Positions 55,754 to 62,879 of a stretch of 64,000 nucleotides of DNA are shown piece by piece. The DNA is taken from assembly GCF_024227715.1 (NCBI RefSeq), contig NZ_CP100448.1, positions 372,001-436,000 on the forward strand. Direction: 5' to 3'. Position numbers and translations under genes: made by a program. Each line of letters starts with the position of its first letter. Position 1 is the first letter of the stretch. This DNA is from Halomarina litorea. GTDB lineage: Archaea > Halobacteriota > Halobacteria > Halobacteriales > Haloarculaceae. Below the pieces are notes generated by a model. The model worked only from the letters and a program-made list of their open reading frames with translations, made no database searches and had not been told where the DNA came from.

Positions 55754-56752
55754 CTAGCTCGCCGTCCCCGCCGCGTACTCCTCGTACTCGACGACGCTCC
55801 CGTCGGCCCCCACGAGGAGTTCGAGTCCGTCGCCGTCGAGTTCCGTCGCCACCCGGACGCACCACGGGTCGTCCGAGAGGACGCCCTCGGTCCACTCCGG
55901 TCCGACGTTCCAGATGGGTCGCTCGCGCACGTCGACCGAGTGATCGTGGTAGAACGAGACGACGGCGGGATGGTCGAGCACGGCGAGCGTCACCGGACAG
56001 CGCATCGCGTACCCGCAGGCCGCACACTCCAGTTCGAGGCGGACCGGCCGCGACGGGTCCGCGTCGTCGTCCATCTCGTCTCCTTCTTCCCGGGCGTACT
56101 CGACGCGCGAGTCGCTCGCGCCGCCACACTCCGGGCAACTGCCCCGGGTCATCAGCGCCACGCGGTGGCGGTGGAGGCGGTCGAACGCCGCCGGGAGGGA
56201 GTCGTCGTCGTGGCTCCGGTGGCCGCCGGGCGGGAACGACAGCGAGAGCACGTCGCGCTCGCAGGCGGTACAGGAGACGGCGACGGTGTTGTCGGCCGCG
56301 CCGGCCACGAGCGTCTCCCCGTCGCAGAACGGACAGGGGTCGCCGACCGGGACCGGGTCGCGGTCCACGCTGTCGGTGTACGCGCCGGAGACGATGGCGC
56401 GGGCGACCCGGAGGCCCGCGTCGGTGAACGTGTAGCCGCCCTCGACCTCCCGCAGGTAGTGGTCGGTGAGTTGGCGGAGGTGGTAGGCGAACCCGGCCGT
56501 CGTGTCCGCCCCCGACGCCTCGAATAGCTCCGAGAAGGTCCGCGTCCGCGGTGCGACCTCGTTTCCAACCCCCTCCTCGCCCTCGGGGGAGAGGAGGGCC
56601 GCGAGGACGCGCACCCGCGTCTCGTTGCCGAGGGGGGCGAACGCCTCGCTGGGGTCGACGGCCGACGCCTCGTCGGGGAGGGCACCCCCCGCGTCTTCGG
56701 GCCCGACGTCGACCCCGGACTCGGCGGCGACGCCCCCCGCTCGTTCGCTCAT
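55754..56752 (-). CDS. winged-helix regulator with zinc-finger-like C-terminus
   Basis: A 332-residue protein. The N-terminal ArsR-like wHTH (LGNETRVRVLAALLSPEGEE, FSELFEASGADTTAGFAYHL, RQLTDHYLREVEGGYTFTD) spans about 40-115. The rest contains repeated CxxC pairs (CPFCDGE, CTACERD, CPECGGA, CAACGYAM) suggesting zinc ribbons. The end of the protein has no known motif. This is a common haloarchaeal regulator type (DUF7351/DUF7347, from memory). The ATG at 56752 is used; the upstream in-frame extension is non-coding. Confidence 0.82.
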   Translation of the reverse strand: MSERAGGVAAESGVDVGPEDAGGALPDEASAVDPSEAFAPLGNETRVRVLAALLSPEGEEGVGNEVAPRTRTFSELFEASGADTTAGFAYHLRQLTDHYLREVEGGYTFTDAGLRVARAIVSGAYTDSVDRDPVPVGDPCPFCDGETLVAGAADNTVAVSCTACERDVLSLSFPPGGHRSHDDDSLPAAFDRLHRHRVALMTRGSCPECGGASDSRVEYAREEGDEMDDDADPSRPVRLELECAACGYAMRCPVTLAVLDHPAVVSFYHDHSVDVRERPIWNVGPEWTEGVLSDDPWCVRVATELDGDGLELLVGADGSVVEYEEYAAGTAS

Positions 56753-57065
56753 GACTCCTCTTATTCCGTCCTGTCGGATAAACCGTCCCCCGATGTGGGG
56801 TGGGGCACGGACTCGGCGTGGTTCCCGAGGGGTCTCCACTCGGCCTCGATACTCGCTTCCGAACCTCGTCGCTCGCGGCTCCCGCACGGGTCACCGTTCG
56901 CATTCTCGCGGTTCTCGTTCGCTCGCGCTCACTCCGAACCGCGCTACTCCTCACGGCTCCCTCCGTTCGCCGTTCAGATTCTCCGAGGCCTTCCCGCTGG
57001 TCAGGCCTCGCTACTCGCTCCGAATCTCGTCGCTCGCGGCTTCGCCGCTCGCCTCACCGAGATTC
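56753..57065. repeat. intergenic palindromic repeats
   Basis: No gene is seen. Stem-loops include GCGGTT...AACCGC (56908-56942) around TCGTTCGCTCGCGC, GAGGCC...GGCCTC (56985-57009) and GAATCTC...GAGATTC (57022-57065) containing a nested GCGGCTTCGCCGC. The last stem ends exactly at the stop codon of the DJ-1/PfpI gene (57066). The spacer sequences match the stem-loop family of the window. Confidence 0.65.
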
Positions 57066-57665
57066 TCACACCCTCCGGTCGTTCCGAATCTCGAACTCCA
57101 TCTCCGTCGCGATTCGCTCCGCCGTCTCCCGGTCGACCAGTCGCTCCACGAGGTGCAGGGCGAGGTCGATACCCGACGTGACGCCGCCGGCGGTGACCAC
57201 GTCGTCGTCGTCCACGACCCGGTCCTCCCTGACCTCCACGTCGAACTCGCGCAGGTCGTCGAGCGCGCCGTGGTGGGTGACGGCGGGACGGCCGTCGAGG
57301 ACGCCGCCGTGCGCGAGAATCATGCCCCCGGTGCAGACGGAGGCGACGGTAGCGCCCTCCTCGTGGGCGCGGGCGGCCGCCTCTGGCAGGTCGCCGCGTT
57401 CGACCTCCGACCACGCGCCGGCCGAACTCCGGTCGTTCCACCCGCCGCCGGGGACGACGAGGAGGTCCGGGTCGTCGAGGACCCCGTCGACGCCGACGCG
57501 GAGGCCGTGACTCGCGGTCACCGTCTCCCGCGGTTCGAGCGTCACGAGCGAGACGGTCAGGTCGGCTCCATACCGGGCGGCGTTGGCGAACACCTCGAAC
57601 GGGCCGACGGCGTCGAGTTCGTCGAACCCCTCGTAGAGCACTATCTGGACGTCGGTTTCCGTCAT
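57066..57665 (-). CDS. DJ-1/PfpI family protein
   Basis: A 199-residue glutamine-amidotransferase-like protein. The nucleophile elbow TVASVCTGGMILA near residues 104-116 has the conserved Cys, with the acidic YEGFDELDAVGPFEV region near the N-terminus and an HHGALDDLREFD segment near 130 that may complete the active site. Members are chaperones, glyoxalases or isonitrile-hydratase-like. The ATG at 57665 is the family start; the upstream extension is rejected. Confidence 0.87.
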   Translation of the reverse strand: MTETDVQIVLYEGFDELDAVGPFEVFANAARYGADLTVSLVTLEPRETVTASHGLRVGVDGVLDDPDLLVVPGGGWNDRSSAGAWSEVERGDLPEAAARAHEEGATVASVCTGGMILAHGGVLDGRPAVTHHGALDDLREFDVEVREDRVVDDDDVVTAGGVTSGIDLALHLVERLVDRETAERIATEMEFEIRNDRRV

Positions 57666-57814
57666 GGGCGGCGCTTGGCGGGGGGAGGGCTTAGCTGGTC
57701 GCGTCCGCGGGGGTCCACGAGTCACGAGTCGTGAGTCGCGAGCGGTGACACGCGCGTCACCACCTGACCCGCGTGTCCGCGCCGACTGAAGTACCGCGAG
57801 GGCGTAGGCGGGGT

Positions 57815-58771
57815 ATGACGAGTACGCCACCGCCGATTCCGGGCATCCACCACGTCACTTGCATCGCGGGCGACCCGCAGGAGAACTACGAGTTCTACAC
57901 CGACACGCTCGGTCTCAGGCTGGTCAAGCGGAGCGTCAACCAGGACGACCCGACCACCTACCACCTGTTCTACGCGGACGCCGAGGGGTCGCCGGGGTCG
58001 AGCATGACGTTCTTCCCGTGGGAGGGGATGCAGTCGGGACGGGTCGGTGCCGGGCAGGTGAGCACCACCGCGTTCCGCGTCCCCGAGGGGTCGCTCGACT
58101 TCTGGCTCGACCGTTTCGAGGAACAGGGCGTGGACCACGACGCGCCGGTGAAACGGTTCGGGGAGCGCGTCCTCCCGTTCCGCGACCCGGACGGCCTGCC
58201 CCTCGAACTCGTCGAGGGTCCGGACGCGGGCGTGCCGTGGACCGAGTCGGTGCCCGAGGAGGCCGCGATTCGGGGGTTCCACGGTGTCGCCCTCGCCGTC
58301 CGCGACGTGGGTCCGACGGCCGAACTCCTGCGGACCATGGGCTACACCGAGGTGGACGGCGAGGCGGCGGACGACCGAACGCGCTTCGAGTCCTCGGGCG
58401 ACCTCGGAGCGGTCGTGGACCTCGTGCCCACCGACAGGGAGGGGACGCAGGGCTACGGCACGGTCCACCACGTCGCGTTCCGGACTCCCACGGACGAGGA
58501 CCAGGCGGCGTGGCGCGACTCCCTGACGGACCTCGGCTTCCAGCCGACGCCCGTCATCGACCGCGAGTGGTTCCACTCGGTGTACTTCCGCGGCGGCACG
58601 CGCGAGGCGAACACCGGTGGTGTCCTGTTCGAACTCGCGACCCACGAACCGGGCTACACGGTCGACGAACCTCTCGACGAACTGGGGTCGTCGCTCGTCC
58701 TCCCCCCGAAGTTCGAGTCGATGCGCTCGCAGATAGAAGCCGCCCTCCAGCCACTCTCGACGGACGACTGA
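57815..58771 (+). CDS. VOC family ring-cleaving dioxygenase-like protein
   Basis: A 318-residue protein with two vicinal oxygen chelate domains. The first has GIHHVTCIAGDPQENYEFY with the metal His near residues 10-12; the second has GFHGVALAVRD and GTVHHVAFRTP, and ELATHEPGY supplies a metal Glu near 280. The family (MhqO/LinE-like) cleaves hydroquinones or catechols with Fe(II). The ATG at 57815 fits the conserved start and follows a GGGG run. Confidence 0.88.
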   Translation: MTSTPPPIPGIHHVTCIAGDPQENYEFYTDTLGLRLVKRSVNQDDPTTYHLFYADAEGSPGSSMTFFPWEGMQSGRVGAGQVSTTAFRVPEGSLDFWLDRFEEQGVDHDAPVKRFGERVLPFRDPDGLPLELVEGPDAGVPWTESVPEEAAIRGFHGVALAVRDVGPTAELLRTMGYTEVDGEAADDRTRFESSGDLGAVVDLVPTDREGTQGYGTVHHVAFRTPTDEDQAAWRDSLTDLGFQPTPVIDREWFHSVYFRGGTREANTGGVLFELATHEPGYTVDEPLDELGSSLVLPPKFESMRSQIEAALQPLSTDD

Positions 58772-58827
58772 CGCCGCCCGGGTCGCCCGTCCCGGGGAGC
58801 TATTACGCCCCGGGCGGACTCACTCGC

Positions 58828-59412
58828 ATGACCGACCACACCGTCGAACTGTCCCTCTCCGCCGAGGAGTACGACCGTCTGACCGACGTCGCCGACGACC
58901 CCGAGGCGTTCGTCCGGGCGGCGACCCTCGACCGGGTCGAACAGGAGGAGTCCGTCGCGTTCACGCAGGCGGGCGGGTTCCGCGAGGCCGACCCGGAAGA
59001 CCGGGCCACCGACTCGGACGTGCCCCGCCCCCCGGTAGCGGCACTCGTCGGCTTCGACATCGAGTCGATGGGCGACGGCGAGTCGCTGGTCACGTTCGAG
59101 GCGGGCCCCGAACACGCCAACCCGATGGGGACGCTCCACGGCGGCATCCTCTGTGACGTGGGCGACGCGGCGATGGGAGTCGCCTACGCGAGCACCCTCG
59201 GCCCCGAGGAGTCGTTCACCACGCTCGAACTCGACGTCAACTACCTCCGGCCCGTGTGGGACGCGCGACTGGAGGCGACCGGACGGGTCGTCTCCGGGGG
59301 GCGGACCATCGGCCTCGTCGAGTGCGACGTCCACGACGAGGAGGGCCGTCTGGTCGCCCGCCTCTCCAGTACCTGTATGACCCTGCGCGGGGAGGGCGCG
59401 GCGGGACGATAA
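58828..59412 (+). CDS. PaaI family thioesterase with N-terminal extension
   Basis: A 194-residue protein. The C-terminal hot-dog domain has NPMGTLHGGILCDVGDAAMG near residues 91-110 and LDVNYLRPVWDARLEA. The extra N-terminal 45 residues (VELSLSAEEYDRLTDVADDP, EAFVRAATLDRVEQEE) resemble a CopG/RHH-like strand-helix-helix, an unusual fusion to a thioesterase. It hydrolyses CoA thioesters of unknown identity. It lies 56 nt after the VOC gene on the same strand. Confidence 0.82.
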   Translation: MTDHTVELSLSAEEYDRLTDVADDPEAFVRAATLDRVEQEESVAFTQAGGFREADPEDRATDSDVPRPPVAALVGFDIESMGDGESLVTFEAGPEHANPMGTLHGGILCDVGDAAMGVAYASTLGPEESFTTLELDVNYLRPVWDARLEATGRVVSGGRTIGLVECDVHDEEGRLVARLSSTCMTLRGEGAAGR

Positions 59413-59474
59413 CCCCCGGCCTCCGCCGTGGGAACCCGCGGCAAGGTTATCTCGTCCGGGCGGCTAGCACGGCC

Positions 59475-59774
59475 GTGGCAAAAAAGGACTTCAGTGACGT
59501 CACCGGCCTCCCGGACGACCTCGGCATCGGGGACGACCTCGCTCGCGCGGAACAGCACCTCACGGTCCGCGTCGAGTCGCGCCGCTACGGCAAGCCCATG
59601 ACCATCGTCGAGGGGTTCGAAGACGACAGCGTCGACCTCCGGGAACTCGCGTCGACGCTGAAACGCCGCCTCGCGACCGGCGGCACCGTCGACGGCGGGC
59701 ACATCGAACTGCAGGGAGACCACGCCGCCCGCCTCCCCGACGTCCTCCGCGAGGAGGGCTTTCAGGTCGACTGA
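59475..59774 (+). CDS. translation initiation factor aIF1 (SUI1)
   Basis: A 99-residue SUI1/eIF1 domain protein (DDLGIGDDLARAEQHLTVRV, SRRYGKPMTIVEGF, LRELASTLKRRLATGGTVDG, IELQGDH). It binds the small ribosomal subunit and helps start-codon selection. It starts at GTG 59475, supported by a GGTTATCT box about 26 nt upstream, the leaderless spacing. A convergent small gene follows. Confidence 0.93.
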   Translation: MAKKDFSDVTGLPDDLGIGDDLARAEQHLTVRVESRRYGKPMTIVEGFEDDSVDLRELASTLKRRLATGGTVDGGHIELQGDHAARLPDVLREEGFQVD

Positions 59775-59775
59775 C

Positions 59776-59970
59776 TCACTCGCCCGCCCGGTGGACGGTG
59801 ACGGCCAGTCGTCCGTCGAAGCGCCAGCGAGCGACCGGCGACTCGCGGTCGAACCGCGCCGGGACGCCGACGGTCTCGCCGTCGAACGTCTGTTCGTAGG
59901 TCTCGCCCTCCTCGGCGCTCAGGACGCCGTCGGCGAACGCGCGGACCGGCTCAGGAACTGTCTCGCTCAT
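59776..59970 (-). CDS. small conserved haloarchaeal protein
   Basis: A 64-residue soluble protein (MSETVPEPVRAFADGVLSAE, GETYEQTFDGETVGVPARFD, RWRFDGRLAVTVHRAGE). The beta-rich C-terminal half and short length match a conserved haloarchaeal hypothetical family. It is convergent with aIF1 (2 nt apart). Function unknown. Confidence 0.65.
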   Translation of the reverse strand: MSETVPEPVRAFADGVLSAEEGETYEQTFDGETVGVPARFDRESPVARWRFDGRLAVTVHRAGE

Positions 59971-60099
59971 GTCACCCCGTTGGTCCGCCTGCCCGATAGC
60001 CGTTGGCCCGCCGCGCGCCGGCCGGTCGTCTCCGGGAGACGACTCTCCCGAATCCGAGCATTTCGTATCGCGCTCGGTGGTTTATCCGGCCGACACGCG

Positions 60100-60110
60100 G
60101 GGCTTTTACT
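60100..60110 (+). promoter_or_regulatory. TATA-like promoter of RIO2
   Basis: A TTTT tract (GGGCTTTTACT) lies 25-28 nt before the ATG at 60132, the leaderless spacing. Confidence 0.45.
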
Positions 60111-60131
60111 CGCTGACCGTGAATCGGGGGT

Positions 60132-61037
60132 ATGGTGCGGAACGTCGCGGAGTTCTTCCGCGAACTCGAACCCGAGGACTTCTATCTGCTCTCCGGGCTG
60201 GAACACGGGATGCGGTTCTCGCGGTGGGTCGACCGCGACCGCCTGACCGAGTTCGCTCGCCTCGACGGTGAGGAGGTCGACTACCGACTGGACCGGTGTG
60301 AGGACCGCGGCCTGGTCGAGCGCAAGACCATCCAGTATCAGGGCTTCCGGCTCACCTTCGAGGGGTACGACGCCCTCGCCCTGCGGACGTTCGCCGAACG
60401 CGACACCATCGAGGGGTTCGGCGCGCCCCTCGGGGTGGGCAAGGAGAGCGACGTCTACGAGGTGCGCTCGTACAAGCCGCTGGCGCTGAAGTTCCACCGC
60501 GAGGGCTACACCAACTTCCGGGAAGTCAGGAAGGAACGGGAGTACACCGCCGACAACCAGCACGTCTCGTGGTTCTACACGGCTCGGAAGGCCGCAGAAC
60601 GGGAGTACGAGGTGCTGGAAGCGCTCTATCCCGACGTCCGGGTCCCCCGGCCCATCGACCAGAACCGCCACGCCATCGTCATGGAACAGTTGGGCGGCGT
60701 CGAACTCTCGAAGGCGGGACTGGACGACAGGCAGGTGGTGGGCGTCCTCGACCTCGTCCTCGACGAGGTGGACGGCGCGTACCGCGCGGGCTACGTCCAC
60801 GCCGACATGAGCGAGTACAACGTCTCGGTGGACACCGACGGCGTCACCGTGTTCGACTGGCCCCAGGCCGTCGCCACGGACCACGAGAACGCCGACGAAC
60901 TGCTGGACCGCGACCTGGAGAACCTCCTGCGCTACTTCGAGCGCAAGTACCCTCAGCAGGTCGACGACCCGGACCTTGCCGCCCTCGCGACGGCAATCCG
61001 TGACGGGGAGTTCGAGTCGGTCCGCGCGTTCCTCTGA
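60132..61037 (+). CDS. rio2: RIO2 serine/threonine kinase
   Basis: A 301-residue RIO-type kinase. The N-terminal winged helix (about 1-85) is the RIO2-specific domain. The kinase part has the nucleotide loop GVGKESDVYEV near residue 100, the catalytic HADMSEYNV near 225, and a metal-binding DWPQ (DFPQ in most RIO2 proteins) near 243. RIO2 acts in the final maturation of the small ribosomal subunit in archaea and eukaryotes. It lacks a protein-kinase activation loop, as expected for RIO kinases. Confidence 0.93.
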   Translation: MVRNVAEFFRELEPEDFYLLSGLEHGMRFSRWVDRDRLTEFARLDGEEVDYRLDRCEDRGLVERKTIQYQGFRLTFEGYDALALRTFAERDTIEGFGAPLGVGKESDVYEVRSYKPLALKFHREGYTNFREVRKEREYTADNQHVSWFYTARKAAEREYEVLEALYPDVRVPRPIDQNRHAIVMEQLGGVELSKAGLDDRQVVGVLDLVLDEVDGAYRAGYVHADMSEYNVSVDTDGVTVFDWPQAVATDHENADELLDRDLENLLRYFERKYPQQVDDPDLAALATAIRDGEFESVRAFL

Positions 61038-61104
61038 CCCGCGGACTGTCCCGTGCGGCGCGCACCTAGGCTTATCGGCCCCTCGGAGGTAGGTTCGGAC
61101 GAAC

Positions 61105-61959
61105 ATGACCGACGACCTCACCGAAGCGCCGACGCTCGCCCGCGAGGACTTCCTGACGCTCGACGACCCCTACTTCACGCGCGACAACGTCGCCCTCGTC
61201 ACCGGCGGCGGGTCGGGCATCGGGCAGGCCGTCGCCCTCGGGATGGCCGAGAACGGCCTCACCGCTCTCGCCACCGACATCGACGAAGAGGGCCTCGAAG
61301 CGACCGCCGAGAAGGCCGATGACCTCGGTATCGAGGGCGTCCACACCGTCGAGGGCGACCTGACCAGCGACGAGGACATGGACGCCATCGTCGAGGAGGC
61401 CGCCTCGCTCGGCGACATCAAGTTCCTCGTCAATATCGCGGGCCTGCAACACGTCGCGCCCATCGAGGACTTCCCGATGGAGCAGTACGACCTGATGCAC
61501 GACGCGATGCTCCGCGCGCCCCTCTACCTCACCAAGCGCTGTCTGCCCCACATCCGCGACAGCGAGGACGGCGTCGGCGCGGTCGGGAACATGTGTTCCA
61601 TCCACGGCCACTACGTGACGAAGGACAAGGTGGCGTACAACATGGCGAAGTTCGGCCTCCGGGGTCTCACGCAGTCCATCGCCGCCGAGGGCGAGGGGAA
61701 GGTCCGCGCGTTCACCGTCTCCACCGCCTACGTGAAGACGCCTCTCGTGACGAACCAGATCGCCGACACCGCACAGGAGCGCGGCATCTCGGAGGAGGAA
61801 GTAGTCGAGGACGTGATGCTCGGGCAGGCCCGCGTCAAGGAGATGATGACGCCCGCCGAGGTGGCGAACCTGTTTACCTTCGCCTTCTCGGAGAACGGGA
61901 AGTACCTCGACGGCGGGGACCTCCTGTGGGACGGGGGGTACACCCTGACGTACGAGTAG
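61105..61959 (+). CDS. SDR dehydrogenase, 3-hydroxybutyrate dehydrogenase-like
   Basis: A 284-residue classical short-chain dehydrogenase with a 25-residue N-terminal extension. The NAD(P) motif ALVTGGGSGIGQ is near residues 31-42, NIAG near 110, the catalytic serine is in NMCSIHGHY near 160-168, and the Y-x-x-x-K pair in VAYNMAKFG near 177. The closest match in memory is 3-hydroxybutyrate dehydrogenase, which would feed acetoacetate metabolism or PHA breakdown. The gene is followed by stem-loop repeats directly after its stop codon. Confidence 0.87.
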   Translation: MTDDLTEAPTLAREDFLTLDDPYFTRDNVALVTGGGSGIGQAVALGMAENGLTALATDIDEEGLEATAEKADDLGIEGVHTVEGDLTSDEDMDAIVEEAASLGDIKFLVNIAGLQHVAPIEDFPMEQYDLMHDAMLRAPLYLTKRCLPHIRDSEDGVGAVGNMCSIHGHYVTKDKVAYNMAKFGLRGLTQSIAAEGEGKVRAFTVSTAYVKTPLVTNQIADTAQERGISEEEVVEDVMLGQARVKEMMTPAEVANLFTFAFSENGKYLDGGDLLWDGGYTLTYE

Positions 61960-62140
61960 TGCGAGGCGCGAGCGCCAGCGAGCGCCTCGAATGACGAACG
62001 GTGAGCGAAGCGAACCGTGAGTAAGGCGCGGTTCGGAGCGACCGGAAGGGGACGAGAAGCTCGAAGACACGAACGGCAACCGGAGTGAGCCGTGAGAAGA
62101 GCGCGGTTCGGGGGGCTCGAAGAGCCCGAGAACCGCGAGC
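61960..62140. repeat. stem-loop repeat cluster after the SDR gene
   Basis: Stems include CGAGGCGC...GCGCCTCG (61962-61989), ACGGT-GAGCGAAGCGA-ACCGT (61998-62018), and CGGTTC...GAACCG (about 62108-62140). The last is nearly the reverse complement of the stem-loop at 5501-5534 in the stress-protein gene. The interval up to 62438 has no gene. Confidence 0.7.
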
Positions 62141-62438
62141 AGGGCGAGCACAGCGAGCGCCTCGAACGCCGAACGGTGGGCCTCGCCTCCGGACCACACG
62201 GCGAGTTCGACACATCTCTCCTCGGAAACTTCCGAAATGACGTCTTCTGGAGCGCTAGCGTCTGACCACGGTTTTCGCGGGAGCGTCACCGACTGCCGCC
62301 GATAAACCACGAGCCGCGATATCAATCGAGTTCGTGACTGTCTCGGAGGGGGTATCTCTCCGTCGTCGGGAGCGGACGGACGCCCCTCGCACCAACCCGG
62401 TGGTCCGTTTATGCGACCTCCGTCCCACCTCCCGGTCG
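62141..62438. other. gene-free interval upstream of DUF63-like gene
   Basis: No convincing gene is seen; a possible minus-strand frame at 62255-62491 has poor composition. The GTTTATG box at 62407-62413 lies 26-32 nt before the ATG at 62439 and is the likely promoter of the next gene. Confidence 0.4.
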
Positions 62439-62870
62439 ATGCTGTCCCCGTTCGTCTGGCCGGCCGTCGTCCTCGTCGCCGCCGTCGCCACGAGCGCGGG
62501 CGTCTGGGTGGCCCTCCGGCGCTACCGGCCGTCGCTCACCGCGAGCGGGTGTCTCGGCCTGTTCGTCGTGTTCGGGCAGACGCTCGACGGCCTCTCGACG
62601 CTCGTAGCCGTCGACGTGCTCTCCTTCACCGAGCGGGTGGCCGCCTCGCGGGCCGTCCTCGCGTTCGCGGGCGACCTGCCCGTTGCGCCAGTGCTCGGAA
62701 CGGGGTGGCTGTTCGTCCTCGTGAAACTCGGCCTCGCGCTCGTGCTGGTCTCGCTCGTCCGTCCGGAACTGGAGGAGTCGCCCGCGGTCGGACGAGCGCT
62801 CCTGTTCGTCGCCGGGAGCGTCGGCTTCCTCCCGGGGGCAAGCAACCTCCTGCGGTTCCTCGCGGTCTGA
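62439..62870 (+). CDS. half-length DUF63-like membrane protein
   Basis: A 143-residue protein with about four hydrophobic helices (WPAVVLVAAVATSAGVWVAL, LTASGCLGLFVVFGQTLDGL, LGTGWLFVLVKLGLALVLVSL, ALLFVAGSVGFLPGASNLLR). The GQTLDGLSTLVAVDVL segment and the C-terminal GFLPGASNLLRFLAV resemble the second half of DUF63 membrane proteins, which are usually about twice as long. It is therefore either a short single-repeat variant or a truncated gene; the clean ATG, promoter box and stop favour a real gene. Function unknown. Confidence 0.65.
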   Translation: MLSPFVWPAVVLVAAVATSAGVWVALRRYRPSLTASGCLGLFVVFGQTLDGLSTLVAVDVLSFTERVAASRAVLAFAGDLPVAPVLGTGWLFVLVKLGLALVLVSLVRPELEESPAVGRALLFVAGSVGFLPGASNLLRFLAV

Positions 62871-62879
62871 CAGGGCGGG

